Below, in pieces: positions 1-5,544 of a stretch of DNA of 5,544 nucleotides. This DNA is from an uncultured Chitinophagaceae bacterium (GTDB taxonomy: Bacteria > Bacteroidota > Bacteroidia > Chitinophagales > Chitinophagaceae): the NCBI GenBank assembly GCA_946479005.1, contig CAMLEM010000137.1, positions 1-5,544 on the forward strand, in the 5' to 3' direction. Within the stretch, counting starts at the first letter, position 1, and the number at the start of each line of letters is the position of its first letter. The position numbers and the translations under genes are program-made. The notes beneath the pieces were generated by a model. The model saw only the letters and a program-made list of their open reading frames with translations, was not told where the DNA came from and ran no database searches.

Positions 1-2132
1 CCAATGGAAAGTCCATCAATGTAACGGGCGAATTCTTTGGCCAGGATGATATTGGAAGGGATCTCTGCCATCAGGAAAACCTGGAGACCATTCTGCCCCC
101 GTACCAGTCCGAATTCAGCCATTGTTTCCTGAACTTTCAGCAATTCTTCCACCGTACGGCAGAATGGGATCATCACGATCACATTGGAAAGTCCCATCTC
201 TTCCCTCACTTTCCGGATGGCCCGGCACTCGAGCCCGAAGGCTTCTTTATATTTAGGAGAATAATAGCGGGAAGCACCCCTCCACCCGATCATTGGGTTC
301 TCTTCCCTGGGTTCAAAATACTTTCCACCGAGGAGGTTGAAATACTCGTTGCTCTTAAAATCCGAGAATCTCACGATCACCGGCTTGGGGTAAAAGGCTG
401 CGCCGATCCTGGCGATCCCAAAGGAAAGCTTTTCAATGAAGAATTGCTCCTCATTCTCAAAACCCCTCGTGAGATCGTGGATCTCCTTAGATAGTCCCGC
501 GTCACCCAGCTCCCGGTGTCCCAGCAACGCCAGTGGATGGGCTTTGATGTAATTGTTTATGATGAATTCCTCCCGTGCAAGACCCACTCCCGAATTGGGA
601 AAATGGGCAAAGCTGAAAGCCGAAGAAGGCGAACCTACGTTCAGCATCAGGGGAGTTTTCACCTCTGGCAATTCATCCAGGCGTGTGTATTTCTTCTCGA
701 ACTGCAATTCGCCTTCGAAGATCATTCCCTCGTCCCCGGCTGCACAGCAAGCCGTTATCAACTGGTCATCGTTCAGGATCTCTGTCGCATTTCCACAGCC
801 TACGATCGCAGGTACCCCCATTTCTCTTGCCACAATGGCGGCGTGACAGGTTCGTCCGCCTTTATTGGTAATTATGGCTGCCGCCTGCTTCATAATCGGT
901 TCCCAGTCGGGATCGGTCATATCGGTTACCAGGATGTCGCCGGGTTTGAAATGATGCTGCTCCACCCGCCTGTCGAGCGAATGCATAATACAGACCTTAC
1001 CCGAAGCGATGCGGTCGCCCACGGCAATTCCCTGGAGTATCGGCTGCAGGGCTTCCAGCCCTTCTATTTTATATTCAACAATGGATTCTCTTTCCTTACG
1101 GGAATGAATGGTCTCGGGACGGGCCTGTACGATGAAAAGTTCCTGGGTCAGTCCGTCTATCGCCCACTCAATGTCCATTGGGCACCAGGATCCCTTCAGG
1201 CCGGAATAATAGTTTTCGATCCGGCAAACCCAGGAGGCCAGCTCCAGGATTTGCGCATTGCTCAAACAAAACCTGTGTTGGGCCTGTTTGTCCACTGCGA
1301 TAACGCGTACCCGTTCATCGGGGTCATCTCCGTAAACCATCATCTTATCTTTGATCCCCATTCTTTTTTCAATGACGGATTGGTGCCCTTCCATCAGCGT
1401 GGGTTTATGCACGATGAATTCGTCGGGAGAGATCACGCCCTGTACCACCAGCTCACCCAGGCCATAAGAACCGTTTATCACCACTACATCCGCGAAGCCC
1501 GATTCTGTATCCAGCGAGAAAGCGACGCCAGAAACGCCCAGGTCGGAACGCACCATTTTCTGTACACACACTGAAAGTCCTGCCTGGAAATGATCATAAT
1601 TAAAGGTTTCGCGATAGCTCAGTGCCCTGTCAGTGAAAAGTGAGGCAAAACAGTTCCGTACGGAATCAATCAGGGCGGCGGGCCCCCGTACATTGAGGTA
1701 GGTTTCCTGCTGACCGGCAAAGCTGGCATCGGGCAGGTCTTCTGCGGTGGCGGATGAACGAACGGCCACATCGGTGATATCCTGCCCATACAAGGCCGAC
1801 AGTTCGTTATAAGCTTCAATGATGCAGGAGCTGAGTTCCTGGGGGAATTTGCTGTTCCTGACCAGCTGCCGGATTTTTAACCCGGCACGGCGCAGCGACT
1901 CGACGTTCCCGTAATCGATCTCAGATTCGAGTTCACGGATCCGCCTGTCAAGTCCATTTACCCTGATAAAATGCCGGAAAGCTTCCACGGTGATCACAAA
2001 TCCGCCGGGGATTCGAATGCCAAGGGGTTGGAGAAACTGAATCATTTCGCCCAACGAGGCATTTTTTCCACCCACGATTTCCTTATCTGATAAACGAACC
2101 TTGTTTAAAGGGAGAATAAAATTACCCGCCAT
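1..2132 (-). CDS. ppsA: Phosphoenolpyruvate synthase (pyruvate, water dikinase), 3' end cut by window
   Basis: This cytoplasmic enzyme converts pyruvate, ATP and water to PEP, AMP and phosphate, the entry step of gluconeogenesis from pyruvate. I translated the frame from the ATG at 2132 and it stays open for 710 codons to the window edge. The N-terminal ATP/pyruvate-binding domain spans about residues 5-345, with GGKNASLGEM at 21-30, VRSSATAEDLPDASFAGQQET at 124-144 and VQARPET closing it at 335-341. The mobile phosphohistidine domain (about 385-460) carries GGRTCHAAIVARE, and His430 is the expected phosphorylated residue. The C-terminal barrel starts near 480 and shows GVGLAREEF (515-523), VRFSDFKSNEY (587-597), GWRGASRY (616-623) and MAEIPSN (688-694). 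E. coli PpsA has 792 residues, so roughly 80-100 are missing here, including the catalytic Cys of the GQAPSD-type motif. No frameshift or stop was seen. No Shine-Dalgarno is evident, and an inverted repeat lies just before the start. Confidence 0.96.
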   Translation of the reverse strand, partial: MAGNFILPLNKVRLSDKEIVGGKNASLGEMIQFLQPLGIRIPGGFVITVEAFRHFIRVNGLDRRIRELESEIDYGNVESLRRAGLKIRQLVRNSKFPQELSSCIIEAYNELSALYGQDITDVAVRSSATAEDLPDASFAGQQETYLNVRGPAALIDSVRNCFASLFTDRALSYRETFNYDHFQAGLSVCVQKMVRSDLGVSGVAFSLDTESGFADVVVINGSYGLGELVVQGVISPDEFIVHKPTLMEGHQSVIEKRMGIKDKMMVYGDDPDERVRVIAVDKQAQHRFCLSNAQILELASWVCRIENYYSGLKGSWCPMDIEWAIDGLTQELFIVQARPETIHSRKERESIVEYKIEGLEALQPILQGIAVGDRIASGKVCIMHSLDRRVEQHHFKPGDILVTDMTDPDWEPIMKQAAAIITNKGGRTCHAAIVAREMGVPAIVGCGNATEILNDDQLITACCAAGDEGMIFEGELQFEKKYTRLDELPEVKTPLMLNVGSPSSAFSFAHFPNSGVGLAREEFIINNYIKAHPLALLGHRELGDAGLSKEIHDLTRGFENEEQFFIEKLSFGIARIGAAFYPKPVIVRFSDFKSNEYFNLLGGKYFEPREENPMIGWRGASRYYSPKYKEAFGLECRAIRKVREEMGLSNVIVMIPFCRTVEELLKVQETMAEFGLVRGQNGLQVFLMAEIPSNIILAKEFARYIDGLSI

Positions 2133-2138
2133 AAGAAG

Positions 2139-2158
2139 TTTTGCAATAGGGTGCAAAA
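2139..2158. promoter_or_regulatory. Perfect inverted repeat TTTTGCA-N6-TGCAAAA just upstream of ppsA
   Basis: The two 7-bp arms (2139-2145 and 2152-2158) are exact reverse complements separated by 6 bp (ATAGGG on the plus strand). The proximal edge is 6 nt before the ppsA start codon at 2132. The symmetry and the 6-bp spacer resemble sites of dimeric regulators, for example the CRP/FNR type with N6 spacing, but the half-site is not one I recognise. In RNA the same bases could form a 7-bp hairpin next to the start codon. Control of ppsA by this element is inferred. Confidence 0.45.
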
Positions 2159-2186
2159 CCTGTTCCCGAAATAGGGCAGGAACGGG
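2159..2186. repeat. Second, weaker inverted repeat in the ppsA leader
   Basis: CCTGTTCC (2159-2166) and GGAACGGG (2179-2186) are inverted repeats with one mismatch (a T-G pair on the plus strand), 12 bp apart and directly adjoining the TTTTGCA repeat. The heptamer AATAGGG also occurs twice, at 2145-2151 and 2170-2176, once inside each element. This may be part of a folded 5' leader or chance. Confidence 0.25.
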
Positions 2187-2265
2187 AGCAGCGTGAATTA
2201 ACTGCCTTAAAATTTTTTAATACCTCTTAACTGGGAAATTGAAAAAGATAAAATTGATCGTTTTC

Positions 2266-2301
2266 GGGCGGGTCTGCCTTCGCTTAAACAACGCCAGGGG
2301 G
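2266..2301. repeat. Degenerate copy of a palindromic dispersed repeat
   Basis: This 36-bp stretch aligns with 2321-2357 at 29 of 37 columns with one gap. They share GGGCGG, then CTGCCTTCGCT, then a diverged right arm. Because the right arm has changed (ACGCCAGG here against ACGGCAGG in the other copy), the stem is weaker than in its neighbour. It reads as a decayed second copy of the same element, 55 bp away in the same orientation. Confidence 0.5.
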
Positions 2302-2320
2302 TAACACCTCAAAATCTTGT

Positions 2321-2357
2321 GGGCGGAGCCTGCCTTCGCTAAAGCTACGGCAGGCGG
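2321..2357. repeat. Palindromic repeat (REP-like hairpin) adjoining the tRNA 3' end
   Basis: The perfect 7-bp arms GCCTGCC (2328-2334) and GGCAGGC (2349-2355) enclose 14 bases, TTCGCTAAAGCTAC, which can add a small inner GC/GC stem. The plus-strand reading gives the peptide FAKATAG. From memory that peptide recurs in spurious small ORFs of many Bacteroidota genomes, which suggests a dispersed repeat family. The element ends 3 bp from the 3' end of tRNA-Ser, so on the minus strand it would fold straight after the tRNA. It lacks a following T-tract, so it is not a standard terminator. Confidence 0.55.
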
Positions 2358-2360
2358 AGG

Positions 2361-2451
2361 CGGAGAGGGAGGGATTCGAACCCTCGGTACAGGTTTAAGC
2401 CCGTACAACGGTTTAGCAAACCGGCCCTTTCGGCCACTCAGGCACCTCTCC
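2361..2451 (-). tRNA. tRNA-Ser (anticodon GCT)
   Basis: The 91-nt gene folds as a class II tRNA. The acceptor stem is GGAGAGG with CCTCTCC, discriminator G at 2361, and no encoded CCA follows. The D-stem is CCT with AGG. The anticodon loop is TTGCTAA with anticodon GCT at 2417-2415, which reads AGC and AGU serine codons. The long variable arm GTACGGG/CCTGTAC forms 7 pairs including one G-T. The T-arm is GAGGG/CCCTC around TTCGAAT. The pair at the base of the anticodon stem (27-43) is a C-T mismatch, so that stem has 4 pairs. A Bacteroidota-type promoter lies about 40 bp upstream. Confidence 0.95.
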
Positions 2452-2489
2452 GTTATGCACCAAAGCAAATGCAATTGTGCAGGGGGGAG

Positions 2490-2522
2490 CAAAAATACAA
2501 ATATCGGAGGTCAAATCCCAAA
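2490..2522 (-). promoter_or_regulatory. Predicted Bacteroidota-type promoter for tRNA-Ser
   Basis: On the minus strand TTTG (2522-2519, within TTTTG) is followed by a 21-bp spacer and TATTTTTG (2497-2490). This matches the Bacteroidota -33 TTTG and -7 TAnnTTTG elements exactly. Transcription would begin near 2483, leaving a leader of about 30 nt before the mature tRNA end at 2451. It implies the tRNA can be transcribed separately from dnaA. Confidence 0.55.
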
Positions 2523-2579
2523 AGGAAAAATTCCAAATTCCAGACTGGGCTTTGAGATTGGGGTTTGATTTGAGATTTG
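2511..2579. repeat. Low-complexity TTTGAGATT / ATTCCA repeat tract between dnaA and tRNA-Ser
   Basis: TTTGAGATT occurs twice (2551-2559 and 2569-2577), and ATTCCA occurs twice (2530-2535 and 2537-2542), with CAAATCCC at 2513-2519 and later TTTGATTTG as related or inverse units. Such short degenerate AAATTCCAAAT/TTTGAGATT tracts are common between genes in Bacteroidota, as I recall. The tract covers the upstream part of the tRNA promoter. No coding potential and no clear dnaA terminator are visible in it. Confidence 0.35.
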
Positions 2580-2585
2580 CAAAAA

Positions 2586-4004
2586 TTACATTGCCGCGAG
2601 CTGCACTTTCTGCTGCAGTTCCAGAACATTTTCCCGGAAGACGCCGTCGGTATCCATCAGGTCTTTTACGGTCTGGCAGGAATGGATCACGGTAGTGTGG
2701 TCTCTGCCGCCAAAATGTTCACCGATCGTTTTGAGAGAGTTCTTGGTAAAGGCTTTCGCGAGGTACATAGTGATCTGCCTGGCCTGTACGATCTCGCGTT
2801 TGCGGGTTTTCTGTAAGAGTTTAAAGTATTCACACACCATCTTCTGAATGGTTTCGATGGTGATCTCTTTGCTGGACGATTTGACGAAATTGCGTAACAC
2901 TTTCTTCGCGAGATCAAGATCGATCTCCCTCCTGTTTAGCGAAGATTGTGCCAACAGTGAGATCAACGCACCTTCCAATTCCCTGACGTTGTTACTGATA
3001 TTGTAGGCAATATACTTGACAACTTCCCGGGGCATTTCAAGACCATCATTCTTCATCTTCCTTTCCAGGATATCGATCCGTGTTTCATAATCGGGAACCT
3101 GCAGATCGGCACTCAACCCCCAGCGAAAACGGCTGAGTAATCTTTCCTGAACACCTTCGAGGTCCTTAGGTGATTTATCCGAAGTAAGAATAAGCTGTTT
3201 CCCCGACTGGTGAAGGTGATTGAAGATCGCGAAGAAAGCATCCTGCGATTTTTCCGCCTTGGCGAAAAACTGCACATCATCAATGATGAGCACATCGATC
3301 AGCTGGTAGAAATGGATGAAATCATTGATCGCATTATTGCGACTGTGATCCATAAACTGGTTGATGAATTTCTCCGAGCTTACATACAGCACTACCTTAT
3401 TGGGGTGCAATCTTTTCACTTCATTTCCAATGGATTGCGCGAGGTGCGTCTTACCCAGGCCGACACCCCCATAGATTACCAGGGGATTGAAGGAATTGGC
3501 TCCCGGTTTCTCCGCAACCGTCTTCCCCGCGCGGCGGGCCACCCGGTTGCAATCACCTTCAATGAATGCCTCGAATGTATAAATGGAGTTGAGCTGCGGG
3601 TCGATCTGCATTTTTTTCAACCCCGGGATAACGAAGGGATTCTTGACGGGATTATTTATGACAAGCGGGAAATCCATTTCGTTATTTGAAAATGTTTTGT
3701 AACCCTGTCCGCTGACATCCATCGTAACAGGTTTGTTCTTGCTGTTACCACTGTCAACCATTATCCGGTATTCAAGTCGCGCTTCTTTGCCCAGTTCGCG
3801 CTTCAAAGTCTTCGCTAATAAATTTACGTAATGTTCTTCAAGGTATTCAAAAAAGAATTGGCTGGGAACCTGGATGACGAGAACATTATTTTTTATGGAA
3901 ACAGGCTTGATGGGTTCGAACCAGGTTTTGTAATGCTGTCTTTCAACGATGTCATTGATGATCTTTAAGCAATTGTTCCAGACCTTTTCAGCATTCTTCT
4001 CCAT
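2586..4004 (-). CDS. dnaA: Chromosomal replication initiator protein DnaA
   Basis: DnaA is the AAA+ ATPase that binds DnaA boxes, opens the origin and recruits the helicase; it usually also represses its own gene. All four domains are present. Domain I (about 1-85) starts VWNNCLKIINDIV and contains KTWFEPI. A short variable linker runs to about 115. The AAA+ domain (about 116-350) has Walker A GGVGLGKTH (179-187), Walker B LIIDD (239-243), sensor 1 LILTSD (271-276), box VII ERLLSRF with the probable arginine finger R292, and sensor 2 RELEGAL from R341. The C-terminal helix-turn-helix domain has QARQITMYLAK (407-417) and the DnaA signature FGGRDHTTVIHS (431-442). A length of 472 aa is normal for Bacteroidota. 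The start is set by the conserved domain I; no Shine-Dalgarno is seen. The downstream neighbour here is a tRNA, not dnaN. Confidence 0.98.
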   Translation of the reverse strand: MEKNAEKVWNNCLKIINDIVERQHYKTWFEPIKPVSIKNNVLVIQVPSQFFFEYLEEHYVNLLAKTLKRELGKEARLEYRIMVDSGNSKNKPVTMDVSGQGYKTFSNNEMDFPLVINNPVKNPFVIPGLKKMQIDPQLNSIYTFEAFIEGDCNRVARRAGKTVAEKPGANSFNPLVIYGGVGLGKTHLAQSIGNEVKRLHPNKVVLYVSSEKFINQFMDHSRNNAINDFIHFYQLIDVLIIDDVQFFAKAEKSQDAFFAIFNHLHQSGKQLILTSDKSPKDLEGVQERLLSRFRWGLSADLQVPDYETRIDILERKMKNDGLEMPREVVKYIAYNISNNVRELEGALISLLAQSSLNRREIDLDLAKKVLRNFVKSSSKEITIETIQKMVCEYFKLLQKTRKREIVQARQITMYLAKAFTKNSLKTIGEHFGGRDHTTVIHSCQTVKDLMDTDGVFRENVLELQQKVQLAAM

Positions 4005-4087
4005 CAGATTAGTAAGCAGTTTATATCGGGTTAACTATATTCTTTCGTAAAGATCTTCCTCTGTATCGCCACTCACGTCATCAATAA

Positions 4088-4116
4088 AAAAAGTAACACA
4101 GGGAGGCGAATATCAA
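4088..4116 (-). promoter_or_regulatory. Possible dnaA promoter
   Basis: On the minus strand TTG (4116-4114) is followed by 18 bp and then TACTTTTT (4095-4088), which matches 7 of 8 positions of the Bacteroidota -7 element TAnnTTTG. Transcription would start near 4081, giving a leader of about 75 nt before the dnaA ATG at 4004. The region is A/T-rich, so a chance match is plausible. The rest of the 136-bp gap (4005-4140) shows no gene. Confidence 0.3.
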
Positions 4117-4140
4117 CATTTCTTTTCTAAAAAAAAATTT

Positions 4141-4149
4141 TTATCCACC
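4141..4149 (+). promoter_or_regulatory. DnaA-box-like 9-mer upstream of dnaA
   Basis: TTATCCACC matches the DnaA box TTATCCACA at 8 of 9 bases. It overlaps the stop codon of the metallophosphatase gene and abuts an A9T5 tract (4129-4142). A weaker 7-of-9 match, ATATCAACA, lies at 4110-4118, overlapping the proposed dnaA promoter. This placement fits autorepression of dnaA, but one 8-of-9 match is roughly what chance gives in a window of this size, so only its location argues for function. Confidence 0.35.
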
Positions 4150-5076
4150 TGTTTTTCGTGAAACAGAAATACTCTGGGATTTTGAGATTTTTTTGCCCGA
4201 AAATTTGGAAAATTCAAAATCCATCCTACCGAGAATGATCCCGGCAAAGCCTACCTGGTTCACAATTACATCTTTACCATTTCTATTGGGAAAACTTACC
4301 GGTTTGTCCAAAAAAGTGTGAGTATGGCCGCCTATTATCACATCTATGTCGTAACTTTCTTTGGCGAGGATTTCATCGCTGACTTTGTCACTTCCGTTGT
4401 ACTTGTAACCGAGGTGTGAAAGGCATATTACAAGGTCGCATCCCCGGGTTTTCAACATCGCTGCTGTGGCGTTTGCGCGCTCCACGGGATCGAGATATTT
4501 TGTGGCTCCAAAAAGATTGTCGGGCACCAGTCCTTTCATTTCAATGCCCACTCCCAGCACGCCAATTTTTAATTTTCCTTTTTTGAAGATCTTGTACGGG
4601 ACGGTGCGACCTTCCATTTCCGTGGAGCTGAAATCGTAATTGCAGACCAGCATCGGGAAGTTCGCGTGCCTGCTTAGTTGCGTGGCGAGATTTGCCATAC
4701 CTGCATCAAAATCGTGGTTGCCGATCGTGCAGGCATCATAATTCATTTCAGCCATCGCGCGGATCTCCGGCTCTCCTTTATATAAATTGAAGTACGGCGT
4801 GCCCTGGAAGATGTCGCCGGCATCCAGCAATAAAACGTTTTCTTCTTCCGCCCTGATCTTCCTGATCAGCTCCGCCCGCGCCACCACGCCGCCCAGCCCC
4901 TGGTTGCGACCTCCATCCATCGGGAAGGGATCCAGCCGGCTGTGGGTATCATTGGTATGCAGGATGGTCAGTTTCAAAGGATTAAACGCTTCTGCCGCCT
5001 CCCCCAGGGCGGGGCCTGCGAGCATTCCACCCGCCAGCACCATCCCCCTTTCCAGGAATTTTCTTCTATTCAACAT
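4141..5076 (-). CDS. Tat-exported metallophosphatase, 5'-nucleotidase catalytic-domain type
   Basis: This is a calcineurin-like dinuclear metal phosphoesterase matching the N-terminal catalytic domain of UshA-type 5'-nucleotidases. The N-terminus has a twin-arginine signal (NRRKFLERG at 3-11) followed by a short hydrophobic, Ala/Gly-rich stretch to about residue 28, so export in folded form is likely. Metal-binding motifs follow in order: NDTH (42-45), GDIFQG (87-92), GNHDFD (119-124), SHLG with H221, and GGHTH (249-253). The 311-aa length matches this domain alone; the C-terminal substrate-binding domain is encoded by the preceding gene. The start at 5076 lies inside the end of that gene, an 11-nt overlap suggesting translational coupling. 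The substrate is probably a nucleotide or another phosphomonoester, but it cannot be fixed from sequence. A weak stem followed by a T-tract lies at the gene's end. Confidence 0.92.
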   Translation of the reverse strand: MLNRRKFLERGMVLAGGMLAGPALGEAAEAFNPLKLTILHTNDTHSRLDPFPMDGGRNQGLGGVVARAELIRKIRAEEENVLLLDAGDIFQGTPYFNLYKGEPEIRAMAEMNYDACTIGNHDFDAGMANLATQLSRHANFPMLVCNYDFSSTEMEGRTVPYKIFKKGKLKIGVLGVGIEMKGLVPDNLFGATKYLDPVERANATAAMLKTRGCDLVICLSHLGYKYNGSDKVSDEILAKESYDIDVIIGGHTHTFLDKPVSFPNRNGKDVIVNQVGFAGIILGRMDFEFSKFSGKKISKSQSISVSRKTGG

Positions 5077-5544
5077 AGCTCACGCGGTTTTCGATCTTAG
5101 CGGAAACAGGTTTTCCTTCTGCACGCATCTTTATTATATAATCCAAAAAAGCATCGCGCATCAAATAGCCATTCTGTATCTGTGGAACAGGTCGTAGCAT
5201 ATCCGCCTTGTCCCCACCCTCGGCCAAAAAATTTGAATTTGCAACGGTATAGGTGGTGGCTGGATCCAGAGGCTGACCATTCACTTTTACATTGACCGCT
5301 TTTTTATCCTTTATCTGCATTGTGATGCCCGCAAGCGGCCATCCTCCGTTCGCCGCGGTAAGATCCAGGAATTCCTGCAGCGTCCGCCCGCTTAGCTTTT
5401 GAAGGATCAGCAAATTGTCGAATGGCATCACTTCAAAGATTTTTCCCCGCGTTATGGGACCTGCCGGGATCTGGGCCAGGCGCAACCCACCGTGATTGAT
5501 CACAGCGGCGTCCACTTTCACATTATATTTCTCACGTGCCATAT
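5066..5544 (-). CDS. 5'-nucleotidase C-terminal domain protein, 5' end cut by window
   Basis: This matches the C-terminal substrate-binding domain of UshA-type 5'-nucleotidases, encoded here as a separate protein. Counting from the Met at 5542, conserved pieces are VDAAVINHGGLR (10-21, where the Arg normally contacts the substrate phosphate), GPITRGKIFEVMPFDN (28-43), LSGRTLQEFLD (50-60), YTVANSNFLAEGGD (98-111) and the C-terminal helix AFLDYIIKM (131-139). That Met is probably internal, because the family has conserved sequence before it and the frame remains open to the edge. The true start, and any signal peptide, lie outside the window. Where many relatives have GGDG followed by an aromatic residue that stacks on the base, this protein has GGDKADM. 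It shares an 11-nt overlap with the metallophosphatase gene, and the two products probably act together outside the cytoplasm. Confidence 0.9.
   Translation of the reverse strand, partial: MAREKYNVKVDAAVINHGGLRLAQIPAGPITRGKIFEVMPFDNLLILQKLSGRTLQEFLDLTAANGGWPLAGITMQIKDKKAVNVKVNGQPLDPATTYTVANSNFLAEGGDKADMLRPVPQIQNGYLMRDAFLDYIIKMRAEGKPVSAKIENRVSYVE

Noticed and set aside
516..1574. Long plus-strand open frame of 352 codons
   Set aside because: It lies wholly antisense to ppsA, whose minus-strand frame is conserved motif by motif across the same bases. The plus-strand translation shows no recognisable domain.
2133..2320. Promoter for ppsA
   Set aside because: TATCTTTT (minus strand, about 2245-2252) resembles a -7 element but has no TTG or TTTG at a proper distance, so I could not support a promoter call.
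2217..2568. Small open frames on both strands across the tRNA (peptides containing GGIRTLGTG or RFAKPLYGL)
   Set aside because: These are translations of tRNA-Ser and the adjoining palindromic repeat, a well-known kind of spurious gene call.
3210..3689. Plus-strand open frame of 159 codons
   Set aside because: It is antisense to the AAA+ core of dnaA and has no domain of its own.
4005..4140. Chromosomal origin (oriC) in the gap upstream of dnaA
   Set aside because: Only one good and one weak DnaA-box match are present in and beside 136 bp; an origin normally has a cluster plus an unwinding region.
4129..4166. Possible terminator after the metallophosphatase gene: stem CTGTTT/AAACAG (4149-4154, 4161-4166) then a T9 run on the minus strand
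   Set aside because: The stem is A/T-rich, only 6 bp, and an 11-nt gap separates it from the T-run, so it does not fit an intrinsic terminator well.
4787..5197. Plus-strand open frame of 136 codons
   Set aside because: It is antisense to the conserved metallophosphatase motifs and the end of the binding-domain gene; low-complexity translation.

Overview
The window carries ordinary chromosomal genes, all read on the minus strand, and most likely comes from a Bacteroidota bacterium; a Chitinophagales-like member is my guess. The reasons are the Bacteroidota-style DnaA (472 aa, with the variant QARQITMYLAK before its DNA-binding signature), the lack of clear Shine-Dalgarno sequences, a TTTTG-N21-TATTTTTG promoter of the Bacteroidota type (-33 TTTG, -7 TAnnTTTG), and a 5'-nucleotidase split into two genes. 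The lineage is inferred from these traits and not from a database comparison.

Layout in the direction of transcription, right to left. The 3' part of a gene for a 5'-nucleotidase C-terminal (substrate-binding) domain protein (5066-5544, cut by the window edge) overlaps by 11 nt the gene for a Tat-exported metallophosphatase of the 5'-nucleotidase catalytic-domain type (4141-5076). A 136-bp gap (4005-4140) holds a possible dnaA promoter and an A/T tract, and a near-consensus DnaA box adjoins it at the end of the metallophosphatase gene. Then come dnaA (2586-4004), a 134-bp AT-rich spacer with a good tRNA promoter, tRNA-Ser(GCT) (2361-2451), a 228-bp spacer (2133-2360) with two copies of a palindromic repeat and an inverted repeat just before the next start codon, and the first 710 codons of phosphoenolpyruvate synthase ppsA (1-2132), whose 3' end lies outside the window.

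The split nucleotidase pair probably forms one exported enzyme that scavenges phosphate or nucleosides. DnaA starts chromosome replication. PpsA makes PEP from pyruvate for gluconeogenesis. I see no functional link among these three units beyond sharing a strand. I found no mobile element, CRISPR array, defence system or novel multi-gene system. The most interesting signals are non-coding: the N6-spaced inverted repeat TTTTGCA/TGCAAAA 6 nt before ppsA, the pair of dispersed palindromic repeats beside the tRNA, and the DnaA-box-like site upstream of dnaA.
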